DNA of 64,000 nt from Methylobacter luteus IMV-B-3098. GTDB lineage: Bacteria; Pseudomonadota; Gammaproteobacteria; Methylococcales; Methylomonadaceae. This document shows positions 26,649 through 38,487 of this stretch, piece after piece; positions within the stretch are counted from its first letter, which is position 1; every line of letters begins with the position of its first letter. The notes under the pieces are model-generated. The model did no database searches, was not told where the DNA came from, and was given only the letters and a program-made list of their open reading frames with translations. A program made the translations under genes and the position numbers. The stretch is taken from positions 2,470,789-2,534,788 of the forward strand of contig NZ_KE386569.1 of the NCBI RefSeq assembly GCF_000427625.1. The letters run 5' to 3'.

Positions 26649-27998
26649 TCACTTTCCGATACAGAAACTAGAAAATATCTTACCCAACAAATCGTCCGGC
26701 GTAAATTTGCCGGTAATTTCCCCCAGACTGTTCTGGGCTTGTCTTAAATCTTCTGCCACCAGTTCTCCGGCTTGGCTATCCTGGAGTTGGTGTAATGCGC
26801 TCAGGACAAATTCATGGCCTTTTCTCAAGGCTTCGATATGGCGCCTTCGGGCGATAAACACATTATCGGTTTGCTCATGGTAGCCCATGCATTGCTTCAG
26901 ATGCTGCCTGAGCAATTCCATGCCGGCGCCTGTTTTAACGGACAGGTGAATTTCACAGCTTGCCGCCATCTGCCGAATTTCAGGTTCCCTATCGACTAAG
27001 TCTATTTTGTTATAAATTTTAGTGATGCTGACGTTGTCCGGCAAATAAGGCAGCAGTTGTTGCTCATCTTCGTTTTCGCGACTGTCCAGCAGCAATAAGA
27101 TTCTGTCAGCCTGTTTTATTTCTTCCTGGGCTCGGCGTATGCCTTCTTTTTCTACAGCGTTTTCGCTTTCTCTCAAACCGGCCGTGTCGATCACATGCAA
27201 AGGCATGCCATCGAGTTGAATACGTTCTCTTAAAACATCACGCGTGGTGCCGGCGATATCGGTGACAATGGCAGCGTCATGTCCGGCCAGGGCATTGAGC
27301 AGACTGGATTTGCCGGCATTGGGCTTGCCTGCCAGCACGACTGTCATGCCGTCGCGTAACAGGCGGCCTTGCTGGGCGGTTGCTTGAATCTGTTCGATTC
27401 GCTCCAGCAAGCTGGTGATACGGTTTTCTACGACCCCGTCGCTTAGAAAGTCGATTTCTTCATCGACGAAGTCAATAGCGGCTTCGACATAGGTGCGAAG
27501 TTCAGTCAGCTCGGCAACCAGCGCGTTGACCTGTTCCGAAAAAAGACCCTGCATGGATTTCTGGGCGGAGCGCACGGACTGTTCAGTGCTGCTTTCTATC
27601 AAATCCGCAACGGCTTCGGCCTGCGCCAAGTCGAGTTTGTTATTCAGGAAAGCGCGCTCGGTAAATTCGCCGGGATTGGCCAATCGAACGCCCAGCGACA
27701 GGACGCGCCGCAACAACATATCCATTACCACAGAGCCGCCGTGCCCTTGAAGTTCAAGCACGTCTTCACCGGTGTAAGAGGCGGGCGCAGGAAAATAGAG
27801 CGCAATGCCGGAATCAATCGCCGAGCCGTTCTCGTCGAGAAAAGAGGAAAACAGCGCTAGCCTGGGTTGCAGAGGTTTGGTAAGAAGCTGTTTGGCTATA
27901 GCCGGAACGCTAGAGCCTGAAATGCGGATAATACCGACACCACCATTCCCTGGCGGTGTTGCAATCGCTGCAATGGTATCAAAGTTTTCGATGTCCAC
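26649..27998 (-). CDS. mnmE: tRNA uridine-5-carboxymethylaminomethyl modification GTPase MnmE
   Basis: Works with MnmG to modify the wobble uridine of certain tRNAs. The 449 residues contain the formyl-THF-binding N-terminal domain (TIAAIATPPGNGGVGIIRISG), a helical domain, the GTPase with Walker A GKPNAGKSSL, TDIAGTTRDVLRE, DTAGLRES and NKIDLVDRE (NKID), and the catalytic C-terminus FCIGK. It is the last gene of the rpmH-rnpA-yidD-yidC-mnmE cluster; the partner mnmG starts at 62493. Confidence 0.97.
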   Translation of the reverse strand: MDIENFDTIAAIATPPGNGGVGIIRISGSSVPAIAKQLLTKPLQPRLALFSSFLDENGSAIDSGIALYFPAPASYTGEDVLELQGHGGSVVMDMLLRRVLSLGVRLANPGEFTERAFLNNKLDLAQAEAVADLIESSTEQSVRSAQKSMQGLFSEQVNALVAELTELRTYVEAAIDFVDEEIDFLSDGVVENRITSLLERIEQIQATAQQGRLLRDGMTVVLAGKPNAGKSSLLNALAGHDAAIVTDIAGTTRDVLRERIQLDGMPLHVIDTAGLRESENAVEKEGIRRAQEEIKQADRILLLLDSRENEDEQQLLPYLPDNVSITKIYNKIDLVDREPEIRQMAASCEIHLSVKTGAGMELLRQHLKQCMGYHEQTDNVFIARRRHIEALRKGHEFVLSALHQLQDSQAGELVAEDLRQAQNSLGEITGKFTPDDLLGKIFSSFCIGK

Positions 27999-28007
27999 TA
28001 ATACACG

Positions 28008-29711
28008 TTATTTTGCTTCGTTGATCTGTTTAGTAATATACCACTGTTGAATGATAGACAAGGTATTATTGACTACCCAGTACAGAACCAGACCAGCCGG
28101 GAAGAACAGGAAGAAAATGGTGAACACGATAGGGAACATTTTCATTATCTTGGCCTGAATCGGGTCAATCGGCGCCGGATTCAGACTTTGCTGGATTTTC
28201 ATGGTAATACCCATCAACACGGGTAACACATAAAAAGGATCCATGGCCGATAAATCCTGTATCCACAACAGGAAGGGCGCCTGACGGATTTCAACCGTTT
28301 CAACCAGTACCCAGTATAAGGAAATGAAAACCGGGATCTGAATCAGAATCGGTAGACAGCCGCCTAAAGGATTGACCTTTTCACGTTTGTACAAATCCAT
28401 CATTTCTTTATTGAAACGCGGTCTGTCATCGGCGAAGCGTTCCTGCATTTCTTTAAGGCGCGGCTGAATCTTACGCATCTTCGCCATTGATCGGTAACTG
28501 GCTTGTGACAGCGGGAAGAACAGCAGCTTAATACATAAAGTTACGCCAATAATCGCCCATCCCCAGTTACCAACCACGTTGTATATTTGATTCAGTAACC
28601 AGTAAATAGGCTTGCCGATAATAGTTAGCCAGCCATAATCAACGGTCAGTTCCAGACCATTGGCGATGTTTTCCATCATCGGTTGAATTTTAGGGCCGGC
28701 AAATAACTGCGTGGCAAACTGGACATTGGAATTGCTGGGCACGGTGACGGGTGCGGAATAGGCGCCAATCACATAATGCTCATTCTGTAGCTCTTTAGTA
28801 TAGAAATGGTTTTCCTGATCGGCAGGCGGAATCCATGCGGCAGCGAAATAATGCTGAATCATGGCCGTCCAGCCACCTTTAGTCGTGACGTTCAGATTCT
28901 CCTCGGCCATATCATCAAAGTCTACTTTCTGATATTTTTCTTCCTCGGTATAAAGCACGCCGCCAGAGTAGGTTCTGATAAAGGTATTGCCTTTGTCATC
29001 CTGATAAGGCACACGCATCAACTGGCTGTACTGTCTGCCGGTCCAAGGTTGCGCGGAATTATTCTGTACTTTCTGTTCCAGGCCGATTTGGTAACTGCCG
29101 CGTTTAAACGTAAATAATTTGGTCACGACCAGACCACTGCTGTCGGTCCAGGTCAACGGCACCGTCAATGACTCCTGGCCGGGTTCCAGCACGTAGCTGT
29201 CTTTTTCATTGGTGAAAATGGTATGGTGCGAAGCCGCGCCTGTTGAACCGCCTTCGGTTATCAAACCGCTTTGCGCCACAAATAATTTGTCCGGGTTGCT
29301 ATCGAACAAGCGAGTCGGTGCAAGATTTTTTTCCGAAGCCGGCAAGCCAAGCATGTCGCGCAAACGAATAACGACTGTATTTTCTTTTTCTACCGGATAA
29401 GTCAGCAGATCCAAGTTACGCACAGTGCCGCCCTGGGTATCTATTTCCAAGGCCAGTACATCGGTTTTTACTTTAATGATTTTTGCTGAAGGCAGGGCTA
29501 CGGACGGTACGGCCGAGGTCTCCTGCTTGGCGGTTTCTGTTGGTGCAGGGGTGCCGGTTGCGGAAGGCAGATCTTCCTTAGCGTTTGTGGTATTGGGATC
29601 TGTCACTGTAGCTACGGGTGGTTTGGGACCATAATCCACTTGCCACGCCTGCCACAGCATAAAAACGAGCATTGCAAAAACAACGATCAATATAAATCTA
29701 ATATTATCCAT
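28008..29711 (-). CDS. yidC: Membrane protein insertase YidC
   Basis: From the ATG at 29711 the 567-residue protein starts [23 protein letters not shown] (first membrane segment), followed by a proline/threonine-rich linker, a large periplasmic P1 domain (about 80-350) and the conserved insertase core near the C-terminus ([46 protein letters not shown]). The shorter start is preferred because it matches YidC and because the longer frame reads through the end of yidD. Inserts proteins into the inner membrane with or without SecYEG. The start overlaps the yidD stop by eight bases. Confidence 0.96.
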   Translation of the reverse strand: MDNIRFILIVVFAMLVFMLWQAWQVDYGPKPPVATVTDPNTTNAKEDLPSATGTPAPTETAKQETSAVPSVALPSAKIIKVKTDVLALEIDTQGGTVRNLDLLTYPVEKENTVVIRLRDMLGLPASEKNLAPTRLFDSNPDKLFVAQSGLITEGGSTGAASHHTIFTNEKDSYVLEPGQESLTVPLTWTDSSGLVVTKLFTFKRGSYQIGLEQKVQNNSAQPWTGRQYSQLMRVPYQDDKGNTFIRTYSGGVLYTEEEKYQKVDFDDMAEENLNVTTKGGWTAMIQHYFAAAWIPPADQENHFYTKELQNEHYVIGAYSAPVTVPSNSNVQFATQLFAGPKIQPMMENIANGLELTVDYGWLTIIGKPIYWLLNQIYNVVGNWGWAIIGVTLCIKLLFFPLSQASYRSMAKMRKIQPRLKEMQERFADDRPRFNKEMMDLYKREKVNPLGGCLPILIQIPVFISLYWVLVETVEIRQAPFLLWIQDLSAMDPFYVLPVLMGITMKIQQSLNPAPIDPIQAKIMKMFPIVFTIFFLFFPAGLVLYWVVNNTLSIIQQWYITKQINEAK

Positions 29712-29940
29712 TCTTATTATTACCAATTTTTTCTGGAACGGGATCAATGCCACCTTCATGAAAAGGGTGGCATTTTGATAATCTTCTGAGCGTGAGATAG
29801 GAGCCGATTATGGCGCCATGGAGCTGAAGCGCTTCCAAGGCATAGGCGGAACAGCTGGGGTAGAAGCGACAGTTATTGCCAAGCAAGGGGCTAATAAAGT
29901 ACTTGTAAAACTTTATGAGTGTTATGAGTATGAATCGCAT
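29704..29940 (-). CDS. yidD: Membrane protein insertion efficiency factor YidD
   Basis: A 78-residue protein with the family hallmarks: [31 protein letters not shown] and [20 protein letters not shown]. An amphipathic helix at the start associates with the inner membrane. It sits between rnpA (19-base overlap) and yidC (8-base overlap), the standard order, which argues for translational coupling. Confidence 0.96.
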   Translation of the reverse strand: MRFILITLIKFYKYFISPLLGNNCRFYPSCSAYALEALQLHGAIIGSYLTLRRLSKCHPFHEGGIDPVPEKIGNNKNG

Positions 29941-30290
29941 CGGGTTACCAACTTAAGCCAATGCCTTTCCAAAGACTTTCTTAACAAGTCCGGCGGAGCA
30001 TCTGCAGCATCCCTGCGAGCCAAAACAACAATGTCTATATTCCCTAGGTCTTGTTGCTTTAATCGATAGCTTTCCCGGACAATACGTTTAATTACATTCC
30101 GTTGTACTGCCTTTTTTATATTTTTTTTGGCAATTGCCAAGCCTAGCCTTGGATGATCGAAATCATTCCTGATGGCTAACAGCGTGAAATATTGGTCGCT
30201 TGATTTTACAGGCTTAGCAAAAACCTTTTTATATTCAGCCGGTTTCTTTAACCGTAACTGCGGGGGAAAACTGAAAACTTTCTCAGTCAC
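29922..30290 (-). CDS. rnpA: Ribonuclease P protein component
   Basis: A 122-residue basic protein that assists the RNase P RNA in maturing tRNA 5' ends. The RNR motif is visible in [16 protein letters not shown]; the N-terminal central cleft residues ([30 protein letters not shown]) and [15 protein letters not shown] also match. It follows rpmH by 11 bases and overlaps yidD by 19. Confidence 0.96.
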   Translation of the reverse strand: MTEKVFSFPPQLRLKKPAEYKKVFAKPVKSSDQYFTLLAIRNDFDHPRLGLAIAKKNIKKAVQRNVIKRIVRESYRLKQQDLGNIDIVVLARRDAADAPPDLLRKSLERHWLKLVTRCDSYS

Positions 30291-30301
30291 GCACCGGTCA
30301 A

Positions 30302-30436
30302 TTAAACCGCTAATTTGGCGCGACCTTTCGCTCTACGTGCGTTCAAAACTTTACGACCACCGCGTGTCGCCATTCTTGCACGGAAACCGTGAGTTCTGAC
30401 GCGTTTGATTTTACTAGGTTGGTATGTTCTTTTCAT
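30302..30436 (-). CDS. rpmH: 50S ribosomal protein L34
   Basis: A 44-residue gene. The translation begins [20 protein letters not shown] and ends KGRAKLAV, which is L34. It opens the rpmH-rnpA-yidD-yidC-mnmE cluster and is divergent from dnaA, the classic arrangement in many bacteria. Confidence 0.97.
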   Translation of the reverse strand: MKRTYQPSKIKRVRTHGFRARMATRGGRKVLNARRAKGRAKLAV

Positions 30437-30492
30437 TGACTTAAGACCTGATCAGATAAGTGTTAACAAAAACGGATAAAAAAGACGTTGGA

Positions 30493-30521
30493 TGATAAAA
30501 TAAAGAATATAGCCCTGTCAA
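30493..30521 (-). promoter_or_regulatory. Possible promoter for the rpmH cluster
   Basis: On the minus strand: TTGACA (30521-30516), a 17-base spacer and TTATCA (30498-30493), about 57 bases upstream of the rpmH start. The -35 is perfect; the -10 matches TATAAT only partly. Confidence 0.4.
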
Positions 30522-30606
30522 TTCTGTAGTGCATTGTTTTATTGTTGTATAGTGGCAACCAAGCAAAATTCCTTACATTTAAAAATCAATATCTTAATAT
30601 ACTTCG

Positions 30607-31923
30607 ATGAGCTCAATCTGGAATAACTGCCTTTCTAAGCTTGAAAATGAAATCTCCAGTTCCGATTTCAGTACTTGGATACGGCCGCTTCAGGCCATAG
30701 AAAGCGACGGACACATTAAACTGCTGGCGCCTAATCGATTTGTGTTGGATTGGGTCAAGCAACATCATTTTGCCAAAATTGAAGAAACCATCCATGAGTT
30801 TTCCAATGGCACGTTAAACCTGATTCTTGAAATCGGTTCTAAAAAATCGACCGCGCCTGTCGCCGCAACGATTGCCAAACCGGCCGAAACCAAAAAGGCC
30901 AGCCCCAACTTTCTTAATAAAGCATTTACTTTTGATAATTTTGTCGAAGGCAAATCCAATCAATTGGCCAAGGCAGCATCGATCCAGGTTTCCGAAAACA
31001 TCGGCAAGGCTTATAACCCGCTGCTGATTTACGGCAGTTCCGGGTTGGGTAAGACCCATATGATGCATGCGATAGGCAATGCCGTTTTACAAAAGAATCC
31101 ATCGGCCACGATTGTTTATCTGCATTCGGAAAAATTCGTACAGGATATGGTCAAGGCACTGCAACAAAATTCCATCAATACCTTTAAGGAATATTATCGC
31201 GGCGTTGACGTACTGCTGATCGACGACATTCAATTTTTCGCCGGCAAGGAACGCTCGCAGGAAGAGTTTTTTCATACCTTCAATACCTTGCTGGAAAAGA
31301 AACACCAGGTCGTGTTGACCTGCGATAAATATCCGAAAGAGATTATCGGGCTTGAAGACCGTTTGAAATCGCGGTTCGGCTGGGGACTTCCTGTTTCAAT
31401 TGAACCGCCGGACATGGAAACGCGGGCCGCTATTTTGATGAAGAAAGCGCATCTGGCGAATGTGGATCTGCCTCAGGAAGTCGCATTTTTTATCGCGAAA
31501 AGAATTCCGTCCAATGTGCGTGATCTGGAAGGCGCATTAAGACGCGTGATTGCCAATGCGCAGTTCACGGGCCGCGAGATCACGACCGAATTCACCAAGG
31601 AGGCGTTGCATGATCTGATCTCCCTGCAGGATAAATTGGTCAATATAGACAACATTCAAAAGACTGTCGCAGAGTACTTCAAAATCCGCGTAGCCGATTT
31701 GTCGTCCAAAAACAGACGGCAGTCCATTACCCGGCCGCGGCAAATGGCCATGTGCCTGGCTCGGGAATTGACCTCGCACAGTTTCCCCGAAATCGGCGAA
31801 GCTTTCGGTGGCCGAGATCACACGACCGTCATGAATGCTTGCAAACGCATTAGTGAGCTCAAGGAAGCCGATAGCAAGGTTGCCGAAGACTATTCCAATC
31901 TGTTGAGAACGCTATCGCATTAA
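30607..31923 (+). CDS. dnaA: Chromosomal replication initiator protein DnaA
   Basis: Binds DnaA boxes and opens the origin. The 438-residue protein has an N-terminal DnaB-interaction domain ([27 protein letters not shown]), Walker [10 protein letters not shown] (about 142-150), Walker [26 protein letters not shown], and the DNA-binding signature [15 protein letters not shown] at the C-terminus. A little shorter than the E. coli protein (467) because the linker is short. The intergenic region behind it contains a perfect DnaA box at 31936. Confidence 0.98.
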   Translation: MSSIWNNCLSKLENEISSSDFSTWIRPLQAIESDGHIKLLAPNRFVLDWVKQHHFAKIEETIHEFSNGTLNLILEIGSKKSTAPVAATIAKPAETKKASPNFLNKAFTFDNFVEGKSNQLAKAASIQVSENIGKAYNPLLIYGSSGLGKTHMMHAIGNAVLQKNPSATIVYLHSEKFVQDMVKALQQNSINTFKEYYRGVDVLLIDDIQFFAGKERSQEEFFHTFNTLLEKKHQVVLTCDKYPKEIIGLEDRLKSRFGWGLPVSIEPPDMETRAAILMKKAHLANVDLPQEVAFFIAKRIPSNVRDLEGALRRVIANAQFTGREITTEFTKEALHDLISLQDKLVNIDNIQKTVAEYFKIRVADLSSKNRRQSITRPRQMAMCLARELTSHSFPEIGEAFGGRDHTTVMNACKRISELKEADSKVAEDYSNLLRTLSH

Positions 31924-32105
31924 CCGTGAGAAAGCTGTGGATAAAAACGCCTGTTATTAACAGCCCAGGTTTAGCTACAGTCAAGACACATGCAGTTACA
32001 ACTTTAACCACATTATTTTTAACAAGCTAGCTTATTGATTATTAAGGTAAAAATCGAGTTTTCAACAGTTTTATGCCAGCTAGTAATAACAAAAAAATTC
32101 TTTAT
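31924..32105. promoter_or_regulatory. dnaA-dnaN spacer with DnaA boxes
   Basis: Perfect box TGTGGATAA at 31936-31944 and a one-mismatch box TTAACCACA at 32004-32012, plus TTTTCAACA at about 32057. The spacer is AT-rich in its second half and must carry the ribosome-binding site of dnaN. These boxes could allow DnaA control of dnaN transcription, or be a minor origin element. The cluster is thinner than at 18.5 kb. Confidence 0.45.
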
Positions 32106-33257
32106 ATGAACTTTATTATTAATAGAGAAGAACTTTTAACGCCCCTGCAGCAAATAGTCAGCGTTATAGAAAAAAGGCAAACCATGCCGATTCTTTCGAA
32201 TGTCTTGCTGGTGATTGAAGATAATCGGCTGATATTAACCGGTACCGATCTTGAAATTCAGATCGTGGCTAAAATCGAGATCGGCACGGCGACCTCCGGA
32301 GCCATCACGGTTCCGGCCAGAAAATTCCTGGATATCTGCCGATTGCTGCCGAGCGGAGCTGAAATCAAGTTCGAGCAGGATGATGATACCGCCAGGGATG
32401 GTGCGTATGCCGCAAGCCCGTCGGGAACGGGCGCGGAGAAAGTCAAAATTTTATCCAACCGCAGCCGCTTTTCCTTAAGCTGTCTGCCCGCGGATAATTA
32501 TCCCGAATTTTCCGAATCGGATTTCGAGCATCAATTCTTTATCAATGCCGGCAAATTTAAAAGAGCGCTGGAAAAAACCATCTTCTGCATGGCTAATCAG
32601 GATGTCCGTTATTACTTGAATGGTTTGTTACTCCATATTTCCAACAGCAAATTAAAACTGGTGGCTTCTGACGGCCATCGCTTATCCATTTATGAAGATC
32701 AGTTGGATCAGGCAACAGGCTATGAAGCGAGGATCATTCTGCCCAGAAAAGGCGTTTTGGAGCTGAGCCGGTTGCTCGATGATCCTGATGCTGAACTCAG
32801 AGTTGAATTTTCCAGCAACAACATCAGAATTTTTATCAAGAATCTGGTGTTTTCGGCCAAACTGGTCGATTCAAAGTATCCCGATTTCAGCAAGGTTTTC
32901 CAGCAGACGTTTTTTAATCAGATCCATATCCAGAAGCAGCTGCTGAAAGAAGCCTTGACCCGGGTTGCGATCCTGTCGAATGAAAAATTTAAAGGCGTTA
33001 CGCTCGATATTGCGCCGGACAGTTTAAGAATCAGCACACACAATCCTGAGCATGATGAGGCCGAGGAAGAACTTTTTATCGAATACATCGGCGAGCCTTT
33101 ATCAATCGCCTTCAATGCGCAATATTTACTGGACGCCGTTTCAAATCTGGATTCCGAATTGGCCGTACTGACCATTGCCAGCAATGCGAGCACGTGCTTC
33201 ATCGATGAACCCAATGATGTTTCGTACAAATTTATTGTCATGCCGATGAGGCTCTAA
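32106..33257 (+). CDS. dnaN: DNA polymerase III sliding clamp (beta subunit)
   Basis: From the ATG at 32106 the protein is 383 residues and starts MNFIINREELLTPLQQIVSVIEKRQTMPILSN. Three clamp domains are visible, with PARKFLDICRLLP, SRFSLSCLPADNYPEF, DVRYYLNGLLLHI, DGHRLSIYE and the C-terminal PMRL. Compared with E. coli DnaN it has an insertion of about 15 residues in domain 1 (DTARDGAYAASPSGTGAEK, around residues 86-105) between two beta strands, likely a surface loop. I prefer the internal start to the frame extension at 32073. Confidence 0.96.
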   Translation: MNFIINREELLTPLQQIVSVIEKRQTMPILSNVLLVIEDNRLILTGTDLEIQIVAKIEIGTATSGAITVPARKFLDICRLLPSGAEIKFEQDDDTARDGAYAASPSGTGAEKVKILSNRSRFSLSCLPADNYPEFSESDFEHQFFINAGKFKRALEKTIFCMANQDVRYYLNGLLLHISNSKLKLVASDGHRLSIYEDQLDQATGYEARIILPRKGVLELSRLLDDPDAELRVEFSSNNIRIFIKNLVFSAKLVDSKYPDFSKVFQQTFFNQIHIQKQLLKEALTRVAILSNEKFKGVTLDIAPDSLRISTHNPEHDEAEEELFIEYIGEPLSIAFNAQYLLDAVSNLDSELAVLTIASNASTCFIDEPNDVSYKFIVMPMRL

Positions 33258-33265
33258 TATTAAGG

Positions 33266-34342
33266 ATGAGCTTGCTGAAACTGGATATTTACCATATCAG
33301 AAATATCCAACAGGAATCTATCAGGCCTTCTCCAACAATCAACTTTATTGTTGGAGAAAATGCCAGTGGCAAAAGCTCGCTGATAGAGGCTATTTTCATT
33401 CTAGGCCGGGCCAGGTCTTTTCGTTCCGTATCAATTAAGTCCGTTATCAGCTTTGATCATCAGTATTTAATAGTTTCAGCACAAACTTTACAATCAGATG
33501 GCAGTCATCGCCATTTGGGCATTCGGCTGGACGGGAAAGATTTTGAAGTTCGGATCAATCAGCAGTCCACGCAAAAAAGGTCTGACTTAGCCTATGCTCT
33601 GCCACTGCAATTGATTCATCCAAAGAGTTATGAATTACTCGATGCCGGCCCTCAAGTCAGACGCGAATTCATAGACTGGGGTGTTTTCAACGATCAAAAA
33701 AATTTTTTACCGGCCTGGCGCAAATTCAAGAAAGCACTGGCGCAACGCAATTCCTTGTTAAAAACGAAGCATCTCGAACAAATCAATGTTTGGGATAAAG
33801 AATTGGTTTATTACGGTACAATAGTCAATAACTGCCGCCAACAGTACCTGCAGAAGTTCAAGCCTGTCTTTATTGAAATTCTCAGTCGATTTCTCGACAT
33901 TGGTCATATAGACATCAAGCTTTTATCGGGCTGGGATTGCGCAAAGGCATTTCAGCAGATTCTAACCGAGGATATGGATAAAGATCTGCGTTATGGATTT
34001 ACTCACAGCGGGCCGCATCGTGCTGATTTTCAACTGATGGTTAATGACAGGTTGGCTAAGGATTTTGTTTCACGTGGTCAGTTGAAGTTATTGGTATTGA
34101 GCCTGAAGCTTGCGCAGGTTCAGTTGCTGGCTGATGAGCGCGGCAATATCGGCTGCATTTTGATTGATGACTTTGCCGCCGAGCTGGATGTGGCTAACCG
34201 TGCCAAACTGCTGGCTTATCTGGCTGAATTACAATGCCAGGTATTTATCACAGCAACCGAACAGGCTGATCTTGGGGATTTGAACCAGTTAAAAGAATAT
34301 AAAATGTTCCACGTGGAACATGGACATATAAAATCAATGTAA
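33266..34342 (+). CDS. recF: DNA replication and repair protein RecF
   Basis: A 358-residue SMC-like ATPase that loads RecA at gaps through the RecFOR pathway. Walker A GENASGKSSLIEAI (about 31-44), the signature region FVSRGQLKLLVLSLKLAQ and Walker B CILIDDFAAELD are visible. It starts eight bases after dnaN. The last part of the reading frame contains a parS site, and another parS begins right after its TAA. Confidence 0.96.
   Translation: MSLLKLDIYHIRNIQQESIRPSPTINFIVGENASGKSSLIEAIFILGRARSFRSVSIKSVISFDHQYLIVSAQTLQSDGSHRHLGIRLDGKDFEVRINQQSTQKRSDLAYALPLQLIHPKSYELLDAGPQVRREFIDWGVFNDQKNFLPAWRKFKKALAQRNSLLKTKHLEQINVWDKELVYYGTIVNNCRQQYLQKFKPVFIEILSRFLDIGHIDIKLLSGWDCAKAFQQILTEDMDKDLRYGFTHSGPHRADFQLMVNDRLAKDFVSRGQLKLLVLSLKLAQVQLLADERGNIGCILIDDFAAELDVANRAKLLAYLAELQCQVFITATEQADLGDLNQLKEYKMFHVEHGHIKSM
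34305..34320. other. parS: parS site 1 (ParB-binding), inside recF
   Basis: TGTTCCACGTGGAACA is a perfect 16-bp palindrome and matches the known parS consensus (TGTTNCACGTGNAACA). It lies within the last codons of recF (encoding MFHVEH). ParB binds such sites near the origin to segregate chromosomes; parAB genes are not in the window. Confidence 0.85.
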
Positions 34343-34358
34343 TGTTTCACGTGGAACA
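34343..34358. other. parS: parS site 2 (ParB-binding), recF-gyrB spacer
   Basis: TGTTTCACGTGGAACA differs from a perfect palindrome at one pair and matches the parS consensus. It begins with the base after the recF stop codon and is 22 bases from site 1. Both sites are 1 to 4 kb from dnaA, as expected for origin-proximal parS. Confidence 0.85.
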
Positions 34359-34373
34359 TTACGGCAACAATAG

Positions 34374-36803
<2,430 letters not shown>

Positions 36804-36805
36804 TC

Positions 36806-37600
36806 ATGCTGACTTATCCGAATATTGATCCGATTGCCATCAGCCTGGGACCGCTGAAAGTCCACTGGTATGGCCTGATGTATCTGATAGGCTTTGCCGC
36901 CGTATGGGTGCTTGGCAAAAAAAGAGCCGAACAGCCGTGGTCGCCTGTTAAACCCGAAGCGATAGAAGATCTGGTGACCTACGGTGCCTTGGGCGTCATT
37001 CTGGGCGGCAGGATCGGCTATATTCTGTTTTACAACTTTGGCGAGTTCCTGAACAATCCGCTTGTCCTGTTCAAGATATGGCAGGGCGGCATGTCATTTC
37101 ACGGCGGCATGCTGGGCGTATTTATCGCGATGTGGCTGTTCGCGAAGAAACAGCGGTGCACGATGCTGCAGCTGACCGATATCATTGCGCCGCTGGCGCC
37201 TATCGGCCTGGGCGCCGGCCGTATCGGCAATTTCATCAATTCGGAACTATGGGGTCGGACGACCGATGTGCCCTGGGCCATGGTGTTTCCGAATGGCGGA
37301 CCGCTGCCACGGCATCCTTCGCAACTGTATGAAGCGTTTCTGGAAGGCGTCGTGTTATTCGCGATTCTCTGGATTTATACCAGCAAACCCCGGCCGACCA
37401 TGGCCGCGACGGGCCTGGCGGTCATGCTGTACGGCTGTTTCCGGTTTTTTGTCGAGTTCTTCAGAATGCCCGATGCGCATCTGGGTTATCTGGCGCTGGA
37501 TTGGGTCACGATGGGGCAGATACTGTCTACGCCCATGATTATCATTGGCGCCCTGATATTTTATTTTGCCCATAAAAAAGTACATGCAACAGTATCTTGA
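36806..37600 (+). CDS. lgt: Prolipoprotein diacylglyceryl transferase
   Basis: A 264-residue polytopic inner-membrane enzyme that adds diacylglycerol from phosphatidylglycerol to the cysteine of prolipoproteins. Core motifs [23 protein letters not shown] and the Lgt signature [16 protein letters not shown] are present. It starts two bases after gyrB and overlaps thyA by 17 bases, so gyrB-lgt-thyA may be co-translated in part. Confidence 0.96.
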   Translation: MLTYPNIDPIAISLGPLKVHWYGLMYLIGFAAVWVLGKKRAEQPWSPVKPEAIEDLVTYGALGVILGGRIGYILFYNFGEFLNNPLVLFKIWQGGMSFHGGMLGVFIAMWLFAKKQRCTMLQLTDIIAPLAPIGLGAGRIGNFINSELWGRTTDVPWAMVFPNGGPLPRHPSQLYEAFLEGVVLFAILWIYTSKPRPTMAATGLAVMLYGCFRFFVEFFRMPDAHLGYLALDWVTMGQILSTPMIIIGALIFYFAHKKVHATVS

Positions 37601-38417
37601 TCTGCTTGATAAAATTTTTAAGGAAGGAAACCTGAAAGGCGACAGAACCGGCAGTGGCACGTTGTCGATTTTTGGCCATCAGATGCGCTTTGCCCTGGAT
37701 CAGGGTTTTCCGCTGGTCACGACCAAAAAAGTCCATCTGAAATCGATCATCCACGAATTGTTGTGGTTTCTGAAAGGCGATACGAATCTGGCTTATCTGC
37801 ATCAGCATCAGGTGAGTATCTGGGACGAATGGGCCGATGAACAGGGTGATTTGGGGCCTGTGTACGGGCGGCAGTGGCGCTCATGGCCTGCGCCCGATGA
37901 CAGGCATATAGACCAGATCCTGCAGGTTATAGAACAGCTCAAATCGACGCCGAACAGCCGGCGCATTATCGTTTCGGCCTGGAACGTGGCCGATTTGCCT
38001 GATGAAGGCGTCAGCCCGCAGCAGAATGTTGCGCAGGGCAAAATGGCCCTGGCGCCCTGCCATGCGTTTTTTCAGTTCTATGTGGCCGGCGGCAAGCTAT
38101 CCTGCCAGCTCTACCAGCGCAGCTGCGACACGTTTCTGGGGGGGCCGTTCAATATCGCCAGTTATGCGTTATTGACGCATATGGTGGCTCAGCAGAGCGA
38201 TTTGGCAGTCGGCGATTTTATCTGGACCGGCGGTGATGTGCATTTGTATCTGAACCATCAGGAACAGGCCAGGCTGCAATTGACGCGTCAGCCCTATGCG
38301 CTGCCGAGGCTAAAAATAAAGCGCAGGCCGGCATCGATATTCGATTATCAGTATGACGATTTCGAGATTATCGATTATCAGGCGCACGAATCTATCAGAG
38401 CGCCTATTTCCGTGTAG
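37584..38417 (+). CDS. thyA: Thymidylate synthase
   Basis: Makes dTMP from dUMP with methylene-tetrahydrofolate. From the ATG at 37584 the 277-residue protein starts [15 protein letters not shown], as in known ThyA; the frame extension to 37566 is less plausible. Visible: [38 protein letters not shown], the active-site Cys in [11 protein letters not shown], and [21 protein letters not shown]. An insertion of about 13 residues ([13 protein letters not shown]) lies between AWNVADL and MALAPCHA compared with E. coli. Its stop codon is part of the hairpin at 38413. Confidence 0.96.
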   Translation: MQQYLDLLDKIFKEGNLKGDRTGSGTLSIFGHQMRFALDQGFPLVTTKKVHLKSIIHELLWFLKGDTNLAYLHQHQVSIWDEWADEQGDLGPVYGRQWRSWPAPDDRHIDQILQVIEQLKSTPNSRRIIVSAWNVADLPDEGVSPQQNVAQGKMALAPCHAFFQFYVAGGKLSCQLYQRSCDTFLGGPFNIASYALLTHMVAQQSDLAVGDFIWTGGDVHLYLNHQEQARLQLTRQPYALPRLKIKRRPASIFDYQYDDFEIIDYQAHESIRAPISV

Positions 38418-38487
38418 GCTGGGTTGATAAACCCGGCATTTCGAAGCCGCCTATGCCGGGTTTACTAAAGGTCCAACCCGGCCTACA
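38413..38487. terminator. Nested inverted repeat shared by thyA and asparaginase ends
   Basis: Outer stem TGTAGGCTGGGTTG (38413-38426) pairs with CAACCCGGCCTACA (38474-38487), one G-T wobble; inner stem AAACCCGGCAT/ATGCCGGGTTT (38429-38439 and 38453-38463) is perfect. The thyA TAG sits in the left outer arm and the TAG of the convergent asparaginase gene in the right outer arm. No T-run follows, so it is either a bidirectional terminator or a palindromic repeat element. Confidence 0.65.

Noticed and set aside
30437-30606. rpmH-dnaA spacer as the replication origin
   Set aside because: The usual place in many bacteria, but I found no good DnaA box there; the 18.5 kb cluster is stronger. Not excluded without a skew plot.
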